The notes under the pieces were generated by a model. It was not told the DNA's origin and searched no databases. It saw only the letters and a list, made by a program, of their open reading frames with translations. Positions 1 through 9,295 of a DNA stretch of 46,136 bases are shown one piece after another. The stretch spans positions 1 to 46,136 of the forward strand of contig NZ_WVIC01000034.1 of NCBI RefSeq assembly GCF_009939295.1. Reading direction: 5' to 3'. Numbering within the stretch: position 1 is the first letter of the stretch; each line of letters begins with the position of its first letter. The stretch comes from Petrachloros mirabilis ULC683 (lineage in GTDB: Bacteria; Cyanobacteriota; Cyanobacteriia; Thermosynechococcales; Thermosynechococcaceae). Made by a program: the position numbers and the translations under genes.

Positions 1-2
1 AC

Positions 3-60
3 TTGTGTGTACACGGTAGCCCGCCCTGGGAGAGGGATTTAGGGTGAGGGCTACAAAAGT
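3..60. repeat. dispersed palindromic repeat fragment
   Basis: Contains TGTGTGTACACGGTAGCC followed by a GC-rich stretch with GGGAGAGGGATTTAGGGTGAGGG. The first part recurs near 37984-38001 and, inverted with one mismatch, near 46083-46100. This is a dispersed non-coding repeat of a type common between cyanobacterial genes. No function is assigned. Confidence 0.5.
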
Positions 61-99
61 GGGATGCACCCAAATTGAAGCTCTTGTCAGACAATCATT

Positions 100-285
100 C
101 TAGGGTTGAATGAGATCTCGAACTTTATGAATCATTTGGGCAATCATTTCTCCATCGTTACGGTGCTGCCCTTCAGTCCAAAAACCTTTGTGAACTGCCC
201 AATGATGAATCTGATTAGATAGATCTGTAAAGCTTCTCACAAATTCTTGTTCAGCACCACGCTCATCTTCTAAGAACTTGCCCAT
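100..285 (-). CDS. small hypothetical protein, possible MazG-like remnant
   Basis: A 61-residue ORF. Its middle, around residues 28-45 (HHWAVHKGFW then RNDGEM), resembles the N-terminal helix of MazG-like nucleotide pyrophosphohydrolases. It stops before the acidic metal-binding helices that the family needs, so it is either a truncated remnant or an unrelated small protein. There is no clear ribosome binding site, and it is flanked by dispersed repeats. The family assignment is inferred from a short motif only and should be treated as tentative. Confidence 0.35.
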   Translation of the reverse strand: MGKFLEDERGAEQEFVRSFTDLSNQIHHWAVHKGFWTEGQHRNDGEMIAQMIHKVRDLIQP

Positions 286-393
286 TGTTTAGATCTTTAG
301 ATAAAGAATATATTTAGACTACACGATCACGATGATTTCTAGAGATAGAAGAATATCAGCCAACACAGATACTTCTCAAATAATTCCTTAACT

Positions 394-549
394 AACGTGA
401 GTTCGAGGACTTATCCGCCCTCACCCCCTAGCCCCCTCTCCCAATGTTGGGAGAGGGGGAACAGAGCACAAATTCAAGGTTTTAGCCCCTCTCCCAACAT
501 TGGGAGAGGGGTTGGGGTGAGGGCAGACGAGAGCTGTCGAACTCACGTT
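394..549. mobile_element. MITE-like palindromic element
   Basis: A 156-bp non-coding element bounded by a perfect 13-bp terminal inverted repeat, AACGTGAGTTCGA and its complement. Inside, two further hairpins (CCCCTCTCCCAA arms around TG or CA) are inverted relative to each other, so the whole sequence can fold into nested cruciforms. It has no coding capacity. It lies just upstream of ubiA and occupies most of the 286-583 gap. A clear target-site duplication was not found. Confidence 0.6.
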
Positions 550-583
550 TGACCAGCACCCTAAGAGGCATAATCCTGGCATC

Positions 584-1498
584 ATGGGAAAAAAGATGGA
601 TGGGTTAACGATGATCAGGACACCTTTGCCCCCAGCCACCATCAATCCCTGGATGGCTGTGATCAAACTCCTGCGTTGGGATAAACCCGCAGGTCGTTTA
701 ATTCTGATGATTCCAGCGCTGTGGGCCGTGGTTTTGGCCTCTCAAGGCACCCCTTCGCCCCTGTTGGTCACCGTGATTATCGCTGGGAGCCTTGCCACCA
801 GTGCTGCGGGCTGCGTGGTCAATGACCTCTGGGATCGCAACATTGATCCTCAAGTGGAGCGCACGCGCCAGCGCCCCCTAGCGGCCAAAATTCTGACCCT
901 GCGGGTGGGGGTTGGGGTGGCCTTGGTGGCTTTTGCCTGTGCTTTTGGGCTGGCGCTTTTTCTGACGCCGCTGAGTTTTGGGCTGTGCATTGCCGCAGTG
1001 CCGGTAATCCTGTTGTATCCCTTGGCCAAACGGTTTTTTCCGATCCCCCAATTGGTCTTGGCCTTGGCCTGGGGGTTTGCGGTTTTGATTAGCTGGAGCG
1101 CTGTCACTGGCACACTCAGCATGGCCACCTGGCTGTTGTGGGGAGCCACCCTGTTGTGGACTCTAGGATTTGACACCATCTATGCCATGGCCGACCGCCC
1201 CGACGACCAACGTCTGGGGATCAATTCCAGTGCCCTCTTTTTTGGTCGCTATGCACCGCTGGCCATAGGAGGATGTTTTTTGATCACCACTGGGCTATTG
1301 TGGCGTTTGGGTCAGTTTTTGTCCCTACACTTCAGCTTTAGCCTCACGGTGGGTCTTGCCGCTCTGTTGTGGAGTTTGCAAGTTTGGCAACTGCAACAGC
1401 CTAGGTTATCCGATCAAGATTACGGGCAACTGTTTCGCCAAAATGTCTGGATTGGCTTTTTACTTTTGGGGGGGATGGTTGCGGGCAATTGGCTGTGA
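584..1498 (+). CDS. ubiA: 4-hydroxybenzoate polyprenyltransferase
   Basis: A 304-residue integral membrane prenyltransferase of the UbiA superfamily. In cyanobacteria this enzyme attaches the solanesyl tail to 4-hydroxybenzoate in the plastoquinone pathway. The first Asp-rich motif is NDLWDRNIDPQVERTRQRPL around residue 85. The second, DRPDDQRLGINS, lies near residue 205. Between and after them are about eight hydrophobic segments. The length is typical. The ATG at 584 gives a short polar leader before the first conserved block (LLRWDKPAG). It is convergent with aroE, 30 bp away. ChlG and CtaB, also in this window, are paralogues, but the signature motifs here are of the UbiA type. Confidence 0.92.
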   Translation: MGKKMDGLTMIRTPLPPATINPWMAVIKLLRWDKPAGRLILMIPALWAVVLASQGTPSPLLVTVIIAGSLATSAAGCVVNDLWDRNIDPQVERTRQRPLAAKILTLRVGVGVALVAFACAFGLALFLTPLSFGLCIAAVPVILLYPLAKRFFPIPQLVLALAWGFAVLISWSAVTGTLSMATWLLWGATLLWTLGFDTIYAMADRPDDQRLGINSSALFFGRYAPLAIGGCFLITTGLLWRLGQFLSLHFSFSLTVGLAALLWSLQVWQLQQPRLSDQDYGQLFRQNVWIGFLLLGGMVAGNWL

Positions 1499-1528
1499 GC
1501 GTTGTGATTGGGGTGAGACCTAGCTCGA

Positions 1529-2443
1529 TTACCGTAAAAAGGCTTGGGCAGCTTGGCGCATCACGGCGACTGGGGGGGGGTCTTGCAACCAGATTTCCAG
1601 TGCGGCAGCCCCCTGCTGAATCAACATCTCTAAGCCACTCAAGCTGTCTAAACCCCATGCCTGCGCTTGCTGCATGAGGCGGGTGGGGTCAGGGGTATAA
1701 ATCAAGTCATAGACCAGAGCAGTGGGCGGTAGTTGTTGGATCTGCTCGTCGGTGAGGGGGGTGTTTTCACTGTGGGGAGACAGCCCCAATGGGGTGGTGT
1801 TCACCAATAGCTCTGTACTAGGCAGATGATGGGAGAGTCTATCCCAGGTGCTAGTTTTGATCGGAATGGCCATGGGAACGGCTGCCCCAGCAAAGCTGGC
1901 TTGGAGCTGAGTGAGTTTGGTGCGATCGCGCCCAATCACTCGAATATTGGCACAGCCCAACTTAGCGCAGCCTACGATCACGGCCCGAGCGGCTCCGCCA
2001 CTGCCAAGAATGGTAGCCTCAACACCCGACCAATCTCGGTTTTGGGTCAACAGAGGAGCCAGAAAACCCTGAACATCGGTATTGGTGCCTGTCCAACCCT
2101 GAGCCGTTCGCCACACTGTATTGACGGCACCCACTGCTTTTGCCAGGGGCGTAACCTCGCTCAACAGCGGCACAATGGTCTGCTTGTGGGGAATGGTGAT
2201 ATTAAAACCAACCCACCCTAAAGCTGCCAGTCCATCAACGGCAACCTTGAGGTGGGTCGGAGCCACGGCCAGAGGCAGGTACACATGGGACAAAATCGAC
2301 TGCGATGACTCAAGGCTAGTCCAAGCACCTTGACCCTGAGCCATCGCCTGTAGCGCCGCATTGTGCATTAACGGGGACAGTGAATGCTCGATTGGATGAC
2401 CAATGACTCCCAAGAGCCGGGTACTGCCTGTAATTACACCCAT
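1529..2443 (-). CDS. aroE: shikimate dehydrogenase (NADP+)
   Basis: Reduces 3-dehydroshikimate to shikimate in aromatic amino acid synthesis. The substrate-binding N-terminus GVIGHPIEHSLSP is present. NITIPHKQ carries the catalytic Lys, and NTDVQGF and the Rossmann loop GSGGAARAV follow, so the enzyme looks complete. A TTG at 2464 would overlap the glnB stop by 4 bp, but the ATG at 2443 gives the usual cyanobacterial beginning (MGVITG before LLGVIG) and is preferred. It lies just downstream of glnB on the same strand and is probably co-transcribed. Another shikimate-pathway gene, aroB, is 31 kb away. Confidence 0.93.
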   Translation of the reverse strand: MGVITGSTRLLGVIGHPIEHSLSPLMHNAALQAMAQGQGAWTSLESSQSILSHVYLPLAVAPTHLKVAVDGLAALGWVGFNITIPHKQTIVPLLSEVTPLAKAVGAVNTVWRTAQGWTGTNTDVQGFLAPLLTQNRDWSGVEATILGSGGAARAVIVGCAKLGCANIRVIGRDRTKLTQLQASFAGAAVPMAIPIKTSTWDRLSHHLPSTELLVNTTPLGLSPHSENTPLTDEQIQQLPPTALVYDLIYTPDPTRLMQQAQAWGLDSLSGLEMLIQQGAAALEIWLQDPPPVAVMRQAAQAFLR

Positions 2444-2460
2444 ACTGTCACTAACGAGGG

Positions 2461-2814
<354 letters not shown>

Positions 2815-2896
2815 TCAATACATTAACTTATTATGCGATACATTCATTATTTGAACGATCCGCTCTCTTTCTAGCACTGCTGTTGAGAGCAATCTT

Positions 2897-2910
2897 GTAA
2901 GCTACTTTAC
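2897..2910 (-). promoter_or_regulatory. NtcA-binding site upstream of glnB
   Basis: A perfect GTA-N8-TAC palindrome (GTAAAGTAGCTTAC on the minus strand), about 98 bp before the glnB start codon. A weak -10 candidate TAGAAA follows after 23 bases, close to the spacing of NtcA-activated promoters. glnB is an established NtcA target in cyanobacteria, which raises the odds that the site is real. By chance about 11 such matches are expected in the whole window. Confidence 0.7.
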
Positions 2911-3159
2911 AGTTTCGTGGGGACAGCCTGCATTCTACAGAGTGAATGGGTTCAGAGGAGTCCCAGACTCAAGTCAGGCAAATCGTTAAAATGGTGTTAA
3001 GAGCTTGTTTGAAAAGCCTCTAAGGTACCTGAGCGCTATCGTCTAAGTCAGTCCTGGACTATGGGGCTCTCTTGTCTGACACATTGCTTACCGAAATCTT
3101 AGAGAATGTTCCTCATCATTGAGGAGTGCGAAAAAATTGTTTGTTTAGTGGGGTGGGAC

Positions 3160-5772
3160 ATGCTGGCATCTTATCGACAACATCAAGCTGAACGCGCAGC
3201 CATGGGGATTCCGCCTCTGCCCCTGACGGCAGAGCAAACGGCAGAGCTATGTGATTTGCTCAAGCAGCCCCCCGCTGAGGAAGCCGAAGCTCTCCTGGGT
3301 TTGTTGCGCGATCGCGTCCCCCCCGGTGTCGATCAAGCCGCCTATGTGAAAGCCTCTTTTTTAAGCGCGATCGCCCATGGCGAAACCACCAGCCCCCTGA
3401 TTTCTCCCACCGCAGCCGTTGAGCTATTGGGCACCATGATGGGAGGCTATAACGTCCACTCCTTAATCGATCTGCTTCAAGCAAACGATGCCGCCATTGC
3501 CAGTACTGCCACCACGGCACTCCAGCGAACCCTCTTGGTCTACGACGCCTACCACGATGTCATGGAACTGGCTCAAGCCGGGAATGCCTACGCCCAAGCC
3601 GTTGTGGACGCCTGGGTCGTCGCCGAGTGGTTTACCCAGCGCCCCACCCTGCCCGACGCCATCACCGTCACCGTCTTTAAAGTGCCGGGTGAAACCAACA
3701 CCGACGACCTTTCCCCTGCCACCCATGCCACCACCCGACCCGACATCCCCCTTCATGCCCTGGCCATGCTAGAGTCGCGCCTAGACAATGCCATAGAGAC
3801 CCTGGCTGAACTAAAACAAAAAGGCCATCCCCTAGTCTATGTGGGCGATGTTGTCGGCACAGGATCCTCCCGTAAATCGGCCATCAACTCAGTGCTGTGG
3901 CACATTGGCCAGGACATTCCCTTCGTGCCCAACAAGCGAACTGGGGGATATATCCTAGGCAGCAAAATTGCCCCCATCTTCTTCAACACTGCCGAAGACT
4001 CTGGCGCTTTGCCCATTGAGTGCGACGTATCTGTCTTGGAAACAGGGATGGTGATCACCCTGCATCCCTACAAGGGTGAAATCACCAACGAAGCGGGCGA
4101 GGTTCTCTCCACCTTTACGCTGAAGCCAGAAACCATCCTGGACGAAGTTCGTGCTGGCGGGCGCATTCCTCTCCTGATTGGCCGCTCCCTCACCGATAAA
4201 GTCCGCATGGAGTTGGGGCTAGCCCCCAGTGATAGGTTTACCCGCCCCATTCCGCCCGCAGACCCCGGCACTGGCTATACCCTGGCTCAAAAGATGGTGG
4301 GTAAAGCCTGTGGTCTGCTGGGTGTTCGCCCAGGTACCTCCTGCGAACCCCTGATGACCACCGTGGGGTCTCAAGATACTACTGGCCCCATGACCCGAGA
4401 CGAACTCAAAGAATTGGCCTGCCTGGGCTTTAGTGCCGACCTGGTGATGCAGAGCTTCTGCCATACTGCCGCCTATCCCAAGCCAGTGGATATCGAAACC
4501 CACAAGAATCTGCCAGACTTTTTCTCCAGCCGAGCGGGGGTAGCCCTGCGCCCTGGAGATGGCATTATTCACTCCTGGCTGAACCGAATGCTGTTGCCCG
4601 ATACTGTGGGCACCGGTGGGGATTCACATACGCGCTTCCCTCTAGGTATTTCCTTCCCCGCTGGGTCAGGGTTGGTGGCCTTTGCCGCCGCCATTGGAGC
4701 CATGCCCTTGGACATGCCAGAATCAGTGCTGGTGAGGTTCCAGGGGGAACTGCAACCAGGAATTACCCTCCGAGATATTGTCAACGCCATTCCCTATGTG
4801 GCCATCCAGAAGGGGCTACTGACCGTTGCCAAACAAAATAAGCAGAACATCTTCTCTGGCAAAGTGCTGGAAATGGAAGGACTGCCAGATCTCAAAGTTG
4901 AGCAAGCCTTTGAATTGACCGATGCCAGTGCTGAGCGCTCCTGTGCAGGCTGCACCATTAAACTCAGCGAAGAAACCGTATCGGAGTACCTGCGCTCCAA
5001 TGTGGCGCTCTTAAAAAATATGGTTGCCCGTGGCTACCAAGATGCCCGGACGCTCTTGCGCCGCGTGGCCAAAATGGAAGCATGGCTGCAAAATCCAGCC
5101 CTGATGTCTGCGGATGCAGATGCCACCTATGCGGCAGTTTTAGAAGTCAACCTCAATGAGATTAAAGAACCCCTAGTCGCCGCCCCCAATGACCCCGACA
5201 ACATCAAAACCCTTTCAGAATCCGCCGGTGACCCCATCCATGAGGTGTTTATTGGCTCCTGTATGACCAATATTGGCCACTACCGAGCGGCGGCTAAGGT
5301 GCTGGATGGGGCTGGTCCTGTGAAGGTGCGCCTGTGGATTTGTCCGCCCACCCGCATGGATGAAAAACAGCTCCGCGAAGAAGGCTATTACGACATCTTT
5401 GCTGCCGCAGGTGCCCGTACCGAAATGCCGGGGTGTAGCCTCTGCATGGGCAACCAGGCCAGAGTTGCAGATGGCGTCACGGTCTTTTCCACCTCAACCC
5501 GCAACTTCAACAACCGCATGGGTAAAGATGCCCAAGTCTATCTGGGTTCAGCGGAACTGGCAGCAGCCTGTGCCCTCCTGGGGCGCATTCCCACCGTGGG
5601 AGAGTACCAGGACATTGTGGGCAAGAAAATCGATCCCTTTGCCTCAGAACTCTATCGCTATCTCAACTTTGACCAAATCGCTGGCTTTGAAGACGAGGGT
5701 CGGGTGATTCCCCTCGAAGAAATGCCCAAAATTGAGGATATTCTGGGGATGCCAGCAGCAACCACGCGCTAG
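3160..5772 (+). CDS. acnB: aconitate hydratase B
   Basis: An 870-residue bifunctional aconitase of the AcnB type, interconverting citrate and isocitrate in the open cyanobacterial TCA cycle. It has an N-terminal HEAT-like domain (about residues 1-150), then the swivel domain with DDLSPA. The catalytic [4Fe-4S] domain follows, with ligands Cys701 (GSCMTNIGH), Cys759 and Cys762 (GCSLCMGNQ). The STSTRNFNNRMG block near the end carries active-site residues. The reading frame opens at 3106, but the ATG at 3160 gives the family start MLASYRQHQAERA and is preferred. The 2800-3159 gap holds the glnB promoter and little else that is recognisable. Confidence 0.96.
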   Translation: MLASYRQHQAERAAMGIPPLPLTAEQTAELCDLLKQPPAEEAEALLGLLRDRVPPGVDQAAYVKASFLSAIAHGETTSPLISPTAAVELLGTMMGGYNVHSLIDLLQANDAAIASTATTALQRTLLVYDAYHDVMELAQAGNAYAQAVVDAWVVAEWFTQRPTLPDAITVTVFKVPGETNTDDLSPATHATTRPDIPLHALAMLESRLDNAIETLAELKQKGHPLVYVGDVVGTGSSRKSAINSVLWHIGQDIPFVPNKRTGGYILGSKIAPIFFNTAEDSGALPIECDVSVLETGMVITLHPYKGEITNEAGEVLSTFTLKPETILDEVRAGGRIPLLIGRSLTDKVRMELGLAPSDRFTRPIPPADPGTGYTLAQKMVGKACGLLGVRPGTSCEPLMTTVGSQDTTGPMTRDELKELACLGFSADLVMQSFCHTAAYPKPVDIETHKNLPDFFSSRAGVALRPGDGIIHSWLNRMLLPDTVGTGGDSHTRFPLGISFPAGSGLVAFAAAIGAMPLDMPESVLVRFQGELQPGITLRDIVNAIPYVAIQKGLLTVAKQNKQNIFSGKVLEMEGLPDLKVEQAFELTDASAERSCAGCTIKLSEETVSEYLRSNVALLKNMVARGYQDARTLLRRVAKMEAWLQNPALMSADADATYAAVLEVNLNEIKEPLVAAPNDPDNIKTLSESAGDPIHEVFIGSCMTNIGHYRAAAKVLDGAGPVKVRLWICPPTRMDEKQLREEGYYDIFAAAGARTEMPGCSLCMGNQARVADGVTVFSTSTRNFNNRMGKDAQVYLGSAELAAACALLGRIPTVGEYQDIVGKKIDPFASELYRYLNFDQIAGFEDEGRVIPLEEMPKIEDILGMPAATTR

Positions 5773-5789
5773 CGGGCAACAGCTGAGCC

Positions 5790-6080
5790 TTAGGGGTGGG
5801 AGGTAATTGCCAAAATGGTAATTTGACCAGCTTCTGGACCATAGAACCAGAAAACTCGATACGCACCGGGCGTTCGGTTCTCAACGTAAGCTTCAAAGAC
5901 GTCTTCCTGATTAGGCCCTTGCAAAGACTCATACTTGTGTGTTCTCAATCCAGGGTGTCTTAAATTGATTTCCATTAGCCCCAGGGTTTTCAGCACCTTC
6001 TTGTACTTCTTGGGGGCGACATCCTGGAGTTGCTGTAAAGCAACTTGGGCTTCATAGGTCAAAATGAGACGAAACTTCAT
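5790..6080 (-). CDS. RelE/ParE-type toxin of a type II toxin-antitoxin pair
   Basis: A 96-residue basic protein with the RelE/ParE fold pattern: an N-terminal strand, two helices (KKYKKVLKTL) and then alternating strands (EDVFEAYVEN, YRVFWFYG, ITILAITSHP). Family members are ribosome-dependent mRNA interferases or gyrase poisons, and which one this is cannot be told. It overlaps the upstream antitoxin by 4 bp (ATGA-type coupling), which supports a functional pair. The frame is intact and the length is normal. Confidence 0.75.
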   Translation of the reverse strand: MKFRLILTYEAQVALQQLQDVAPKKYKKVLKTLGLMEINLRHPGLRTHKYESLQGPNQEDVFEAYVENRTPGAYRVFWFYGPEAGQITILAITSHP

Positions 6081-6373
6081 TCGTCCTCAGTTTCTAAGGC
6101 TGCATACTCAGCAAAAGAGCCCAAATCATAGACTTCACCTTGACTCGCTTGCTGAATCCCGCGCTGCACCGATGCAATGGCCTCTGGGTTGCGCCAAAGC
6201 CACAGTTCCTGTTCTGGAATCGCGATTACTGGGTCAAGCAAAATTTGCCCCGAGTCATTGACTTGCACACGGTAACGCTTGCCTTTTGCGATCGCACCAA
6301 TGCTGAGCCGTCCCCGACTATCGGATTCCACCATTTTCTTGACTGTCCGAAACCCAAACTCTGAAATGTTCAT
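6077..6373 (-). CDS. antitoxin with AbrB-like N-terminal domain
   Basis: A 98-residue protein. Residues 15-50 (SRGRLSIGAIAKGKRYRVQV) resemble a SpoVT/AbrB swapped-hairpin DNA-binding domain. An acidic C-terminal tail (residues 75-98, ending ETEDE) would be expected to cover the toxin. It is the first gene of the two-gene unit and probably represses its own promoter. The role is inferred from position, size and charge pattern. The pair sits between acnB and chlG. Confidence 0.7.
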   Translation of the reverse strand: MNISEFGFRTVKKMVESDSRGRLSIGAIAKGKRYRVQVNDSGQILLDPVIAIPEQELWLWRNPEAIASVQRGIQQASQGEVYDLGSFAEYAALETEDE

Positions 6374-6516
6374 GGTTCCTGCGATAGAACGTCCATCTAT
6401 CCTATTTTCTCATAAGAGCATGGGTATTGGGGTTATGCCCCAGCTTCGTGGATGTCGCCCAGGCCGATGTCACACCCTTGCTATGCTAGAAAGTCGAAAC
6501 TGTAGCGTGAACTTCC

Positions 6517-7548
6517 ATGGCCATGGCTGAACCTGACACTTCTCAGACTTCTCCCGAAGCAAGTCTCCCCGAACCGACTGCTGCTGAGAGTCCAAACTCA
6601 CGGGGGGGGACGACCCGTCAACTCCTAGGCATGAAAGGTGCCCAAGCGGGGGAAACCAATATTTGGAAGATCCGCTTGCAGTTGATGAAGCCGATCACCT
6701 GGATTCCGTTGATCTGGGGGGTGGTGTGTGGGGCTGCCTCTTCGGGACAGTACACCTGGACTTTGGAAAATGTGCTGATTGCAGCGGCCTGTATGCTGCT
6801 GTCGGGGCCTCTGTTGACGGGGTATACCCAAACCCTCAATGATTTTTATGATCGGGATCTGGATGCCATCAATGAGCCCTATCGCCCGATTCCGTCAGGG
6901 GCAATTTCGGTGCCCCAGGTGGCGGTTCAAATTGTGGTTCTTTTGGTGGCCGGGATTGCCCTGGCCTATGGGCTAGATCAATGGGCTGGACATGCCTTTC
7001 CCACAATTACGGTGACGGCGATCGCAGGATCTTTTCTCTCCTACATTTACTCAGCGCCACCCCTAAAATTAAAGCAAAATGGTTGGCTGGGGAACTATGC
7101 CCTAGGAGCTAGCTACATTGCCCTGCCTTGGTGGGCGGGTCATGCCCTGTTTGGAGATCTGAACCCCACGATTATGGTTTTGACCCTGTTTTATAGTCTG
7201 GCGGGTCTGGGGATTGCCGTGGTCAATGACTTTAAGAGCGTGGAGGGCGATCGCACCTTGGGATTAAAGTCACTGCCGGTGATGTTTGGTATTACCACCG
7301 CTGCCTGGATCTGCGTCCTGATGATTGATGTGTTTCAGGCAGGGGTTGCTGCCTATTTGATTGGCATCCACCAAAATCTCTATGCTGTGATTTTGCTCCT
7401 GCTGGTGATCCCTCAGATTACTTTTCAGGATATGTATTTCCTCCGGGATCCCCTTAACAATGATGTGAAGTACCAAGCCAGTGCTCAACCCTTTTTGGTG
7501 CTAGGCATGTTGGTAACCGGTCTAGCCTTGGGTCATGCAGGGATTTAA
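6517..7548 (+). CDS. chlG: chlorophyll synthase
   Basis: Esterifies chlorophyllide a with geranylgeranyl or phytyl diphosphate, the last step of chlorophyll a synthesis, in the thylakoid membrane. It is a UbiA-superfamily protein of 343 residues. The ChlG-specific first motif [20 protein letters not shown] is near residue 107, and the second, [19 protein letters not shown], near residue 235. There are about eight membrane segments, and a polar Ser/Pro-rich leader of about 45 residues precedes them. An ATG two codons downstream (6523) is an equally good start. tgt follows after 8 bp, suggesting a chlG-tgt-psbK transcription unit. Confidence 0.96.
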   Translation: MAMAEPDTSQTSPEASLPEPTAAESPNSRGGTTRQLLGMKGAQAGETNIWKIRLQLMKPITWIPLIWGVVCGAASSGQYTWTLENVLIAAACMLLSGPLLTGYTQTLNDFYDRDLDAINEPYRPIPSGAISVPQVAVQIVVLLVAGIALAYGLDQWAGHAFPTITVTAIAGSFLSYIYSAPPLKLKQNGWLGNYALGASYIALPWWAGHALFGDLNPTIMVLTLFYSLAGLGIAVVNDFKSVEGDRTLGLKSLPVMFGITTAAWICVLMIDVFQAGVAAYLIGIHQNLYAVILLLLVIPQITFQDMYFLRDPLNNDVKYQASAQPFLVLGMLVTGLALGHAGI

Positions 7549-7556
7549 GCGTCTTC

Positions 7557-8687
7557 ATGAACCCGTTGTTTCACTTTGAGTGCCATCAGCGTTGTCCCCA
7601 TACTCAAGCCCGTGCTGGCACCTTTCATACCCCCCATGGCGCGGTTGAAACCCCACGCTTCATGCCCGTAGGCACCCTGGCCAACGTTAAAACCGTGACC
7701 CCAGATCAGCTTCGAGCCACGGGTGCCCAAATGATTTTGGCCAATACCTATCACCTGCACCTACAACCGGGCGAAGAGATTGTGGCAGCAGCCGGTGGGT
7801 TGCACCGCTTTATGCACTGGTCAGGGCCAATCCTCACCGACTCGGGGGGGTTTCAGGTGTTTAGCCTCAGCGAGCTGCGGGAAATTGACGACACTGGGGT
7901 TTCTTTTCGCTCGCCTCGGGATGGCCAGATGATCCATCTCACCCCAGAAAAGTCCATCGCCATCCAGAACGCCCTGGGTGCCGATGTGATCATGGCCTTT
8001 GACGAATGTGCCCCCTATCCGGCCAGTCGGGCTGAGGTGGAGCAGGCTATGCATCGAACCACTCAGTGGTTGGAGCGCTGTGTGGCCGCCCATCACCATC
8101 CGCACCAGGCGCTCTTTGGCATTGTTCAGGGTGGCACCTATCTGGATTTGCGGCAGGCGTCGGCGCGATCGCTAGTCCCCTTCGATTTACCGGGCTATGC
8201 CATTGGTGGCGTGAGCGTGGGGGAACCCCCGGAGCTGATTGAAAAAATTGTGCAGGCAACGACGCCGTTGCTGCCGGAACATAAACCCCGCTACTTGATG
8301 GGGGTCGGCACTTACCGTGAAATTGCCCAAGCGATCGCGGCGGGGATAGATTTATTCGACTGCGTGATTCCCACGCGGCTTGCCCGCCACGGCAATGCCC
8401 TGGTGCAAGGGGAGCGCTGGAACTTGAAAAATAACCGCTTCCGCACTGACTTCACGCCCCTAGATGACACCTGTCCCTGTTACACCTGCCAGCATTTCAC
8501 CCGCGCCTACCTGAGTCACCTGCTGCGATCGCGGGAACTACTGGCCTATACCCTGCTCTCAATCCATAACATTACCGAGTTAGTTCAATTTACCCAACGC
8601 ATTCGAGCCGCAATTTTAACCGGCCAGTTTGGGGCTGCCTTTGCGACATGGCTTCAGCCAGTGGCCAGTTCAGGGACTCTTCCATAA
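7557..8687 (+). CDS. tgt: queuine tRNA-guanine transglycosylase
   Basis: Exchanges guanine-34 of GUN-anticodon tRNAs for preQ1 in queuosine synthesis. It has 376 residues, the normal length. The catalytic Asp motif [11 protein letters not shown] is near residue 98. FDECAPYP follows, then GGVSVGEP, and the zinc site near the C-terminus is formed by [17 protein letters not shown] with a later His (IHN). It starts 8 bp after chlG, and psbK follows 66 bp downstream. Confidence 0.96.
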   Translation: MNPLFHFECHQRCPHTQARAGTFHTPHGAVETPRFMPVGTLANVKTVTPDQLRATGAQMILANTYHLHLQPGEEIVAAAGGLHRFMHWSGPILTDSGGFQVFSLSELREIDDTGVSFRSPRDGQMIHLTPEKSIAIQNALGADVIMAFDECAPYPASRAEVEQAMHRTTQWLERCVAAHHHPHQALFGIVQGGTYLDLRQASARSLVPFDLPGYAIGGVSVGEPPELIEKIVQATTPLLPEHKPRYLMGVGTYREIAQAIAAGIDLFDCVIPTRLARHGNALVQGERWNLKNNRFRTDFTPLDDTCPCYTCQHFTRAYLSHLLRSRELLAYTLLSIHNITELVQFTQRIRAAILTGQFGAAFATWLQPVASSGTLP

Positions 8688-8753
8688 GTTCCTGAGAATC
8701 ATGTTAAGATGTTTTATCGATTCTACCGCTGTGTTTGGAAGGGAAATTGATTC

Positions 8754-8891
8754 ATGGAAGCAGCCCTGCTCTTGGCAAAGTTGCCCGAAGCCTATGCCAT
8801 CTTTGACCCCCTCGTGGATGTGTTGCCCGTGATCCCGGTGCTGTTTTTAGCACTGGCCTTTGTGTGGCAAGCGGCTGTAGGTTTTAGATAA
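8754..8891 (+). CDS. psbK: photosystem II reaction center protein K
   Basis: A 45-residue PSII subunit. The mature part begins at the conserved [17 protein letters not shown] and contains one membrane helix ending in [10 protein letters not shown]. The first eight residues are the short leader that is removed in cyanobacteria. A GGAAGGGA ribosome binding site precedes the ATG. PsbK sits beside CP43 and helps hold plastoquinone and neighbouring subunits. It is the last gene of the chlG-tgt-psbK cluster and is followed by a good intrinsic terminator. Confidence 0.96.
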   Translation: MEAALLLAKLPEAYAIFDPLVDVLPVIPVLFLALAFVWQAAVGFR

Positions 8892-8959
8892 ACGCTGACC
8901 CTGTCTGCTTTTGAAGCTTAATTTGATAAAAAAACTGGAGCAAGTTAACCTTGCCAGCA

Positions 8960-8985
8960 ATGAGCAGAACATTCTGCTCATTTTT
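8960..8985 (+). terminator. intrinsic terminator after psbK
   Basis: A 9-10 bp perfect hairpin, ATGAGCAGAA paired with TTCTGCTCAT across a 2-4 nt loop, followed by a run of T. It lies 69 bp after the psbK stop codon. Confidence 0.8.
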
Positions 8986-9086
8986 CATGAAGCCCTTTGC
9001 AAGAAAACTCTCAAGACTTACGCATTGACAGCGCGGATAGGATGTAGCCTCAAGGCTTGTCTCAGTCAGTCAGAATGATCTCCAAA

Positions 9087-9112
9087 AGCCCAGATAGCTC
9101 GTCTGGGCTTTC
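9087..9112. terminator. terminator-like hairpin
   Basis: An 8-bp stem AGCCCAGA/TCTGGGCT with a 7-nt loop. It is flanked by A and short T runs, so it could act on either strand. A TTGACA hexamer lies at 9025-9030. The stretch between may be a short RNA, but no good -10 box is seen. Confidence 0.45.
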
Positions 9113-9133
9113 TGCAATGTTTATTTGCCCTTG

Positions 9134-9240
9134 TATAGCGGTTCTCACCTGAGTGAGATAGGGGTGTGGGGGTGGAACCCCCACGCAGGGGGCATTGCCC
9201 CCTGCACCCCATGTACTCCATTGATCTGTAAACCGCTATA
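9134..9240. mobile_element. MITE-like element
   Basis: A 107-bp non-coding element with perfect 10-bp terminal inverted repeats, TATAGCGGTT and AACCGCTATA. It contains two internal GC-rich hairpins (GGGGGTGG/CCACCCCC-like, and GCAGGGGGCATTGCCCCCTGC as two arms). It fills much of the psbK-Nif11 spacer (8892-9295). No transposase is present. Confidence 0.6.
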
Positions 9241-9262
9241 AGACAAGCAAAATGTTAAATTC

Positions 9263-9276
9263 GTAGTAAGAGTTAC
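9263..9276 (+). promoter_or_regulatory. NtcA-type palindrome next to the Nif11 gene
   Basis: A perfect GTA-N8-TAC match (GTAGTAAGAGTTAC) ending 19 bp before the ATG of the Nif11-like gene. It is too close for classical activation from -41, because the start site would fall inside the gene. If bound at all, it would more likely block transcription. Chance is a real alternative. Confidence 0.3.
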
Positions 9277-9295
9277 AGTAAAAGCGTGGTGTCCT

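Noticed and set aside
421-666. Open frame of 81 codons on the minus strand
   Set aside because: It lies across the palindromic MITE-like repeat and the ubiA start, and its composition reflects the repeat.
9134-9240. Simple intrinsic terminator
   Set aside because: The perfect outer inverted repeat and two inner hairpins without a T run fit a MITE better.
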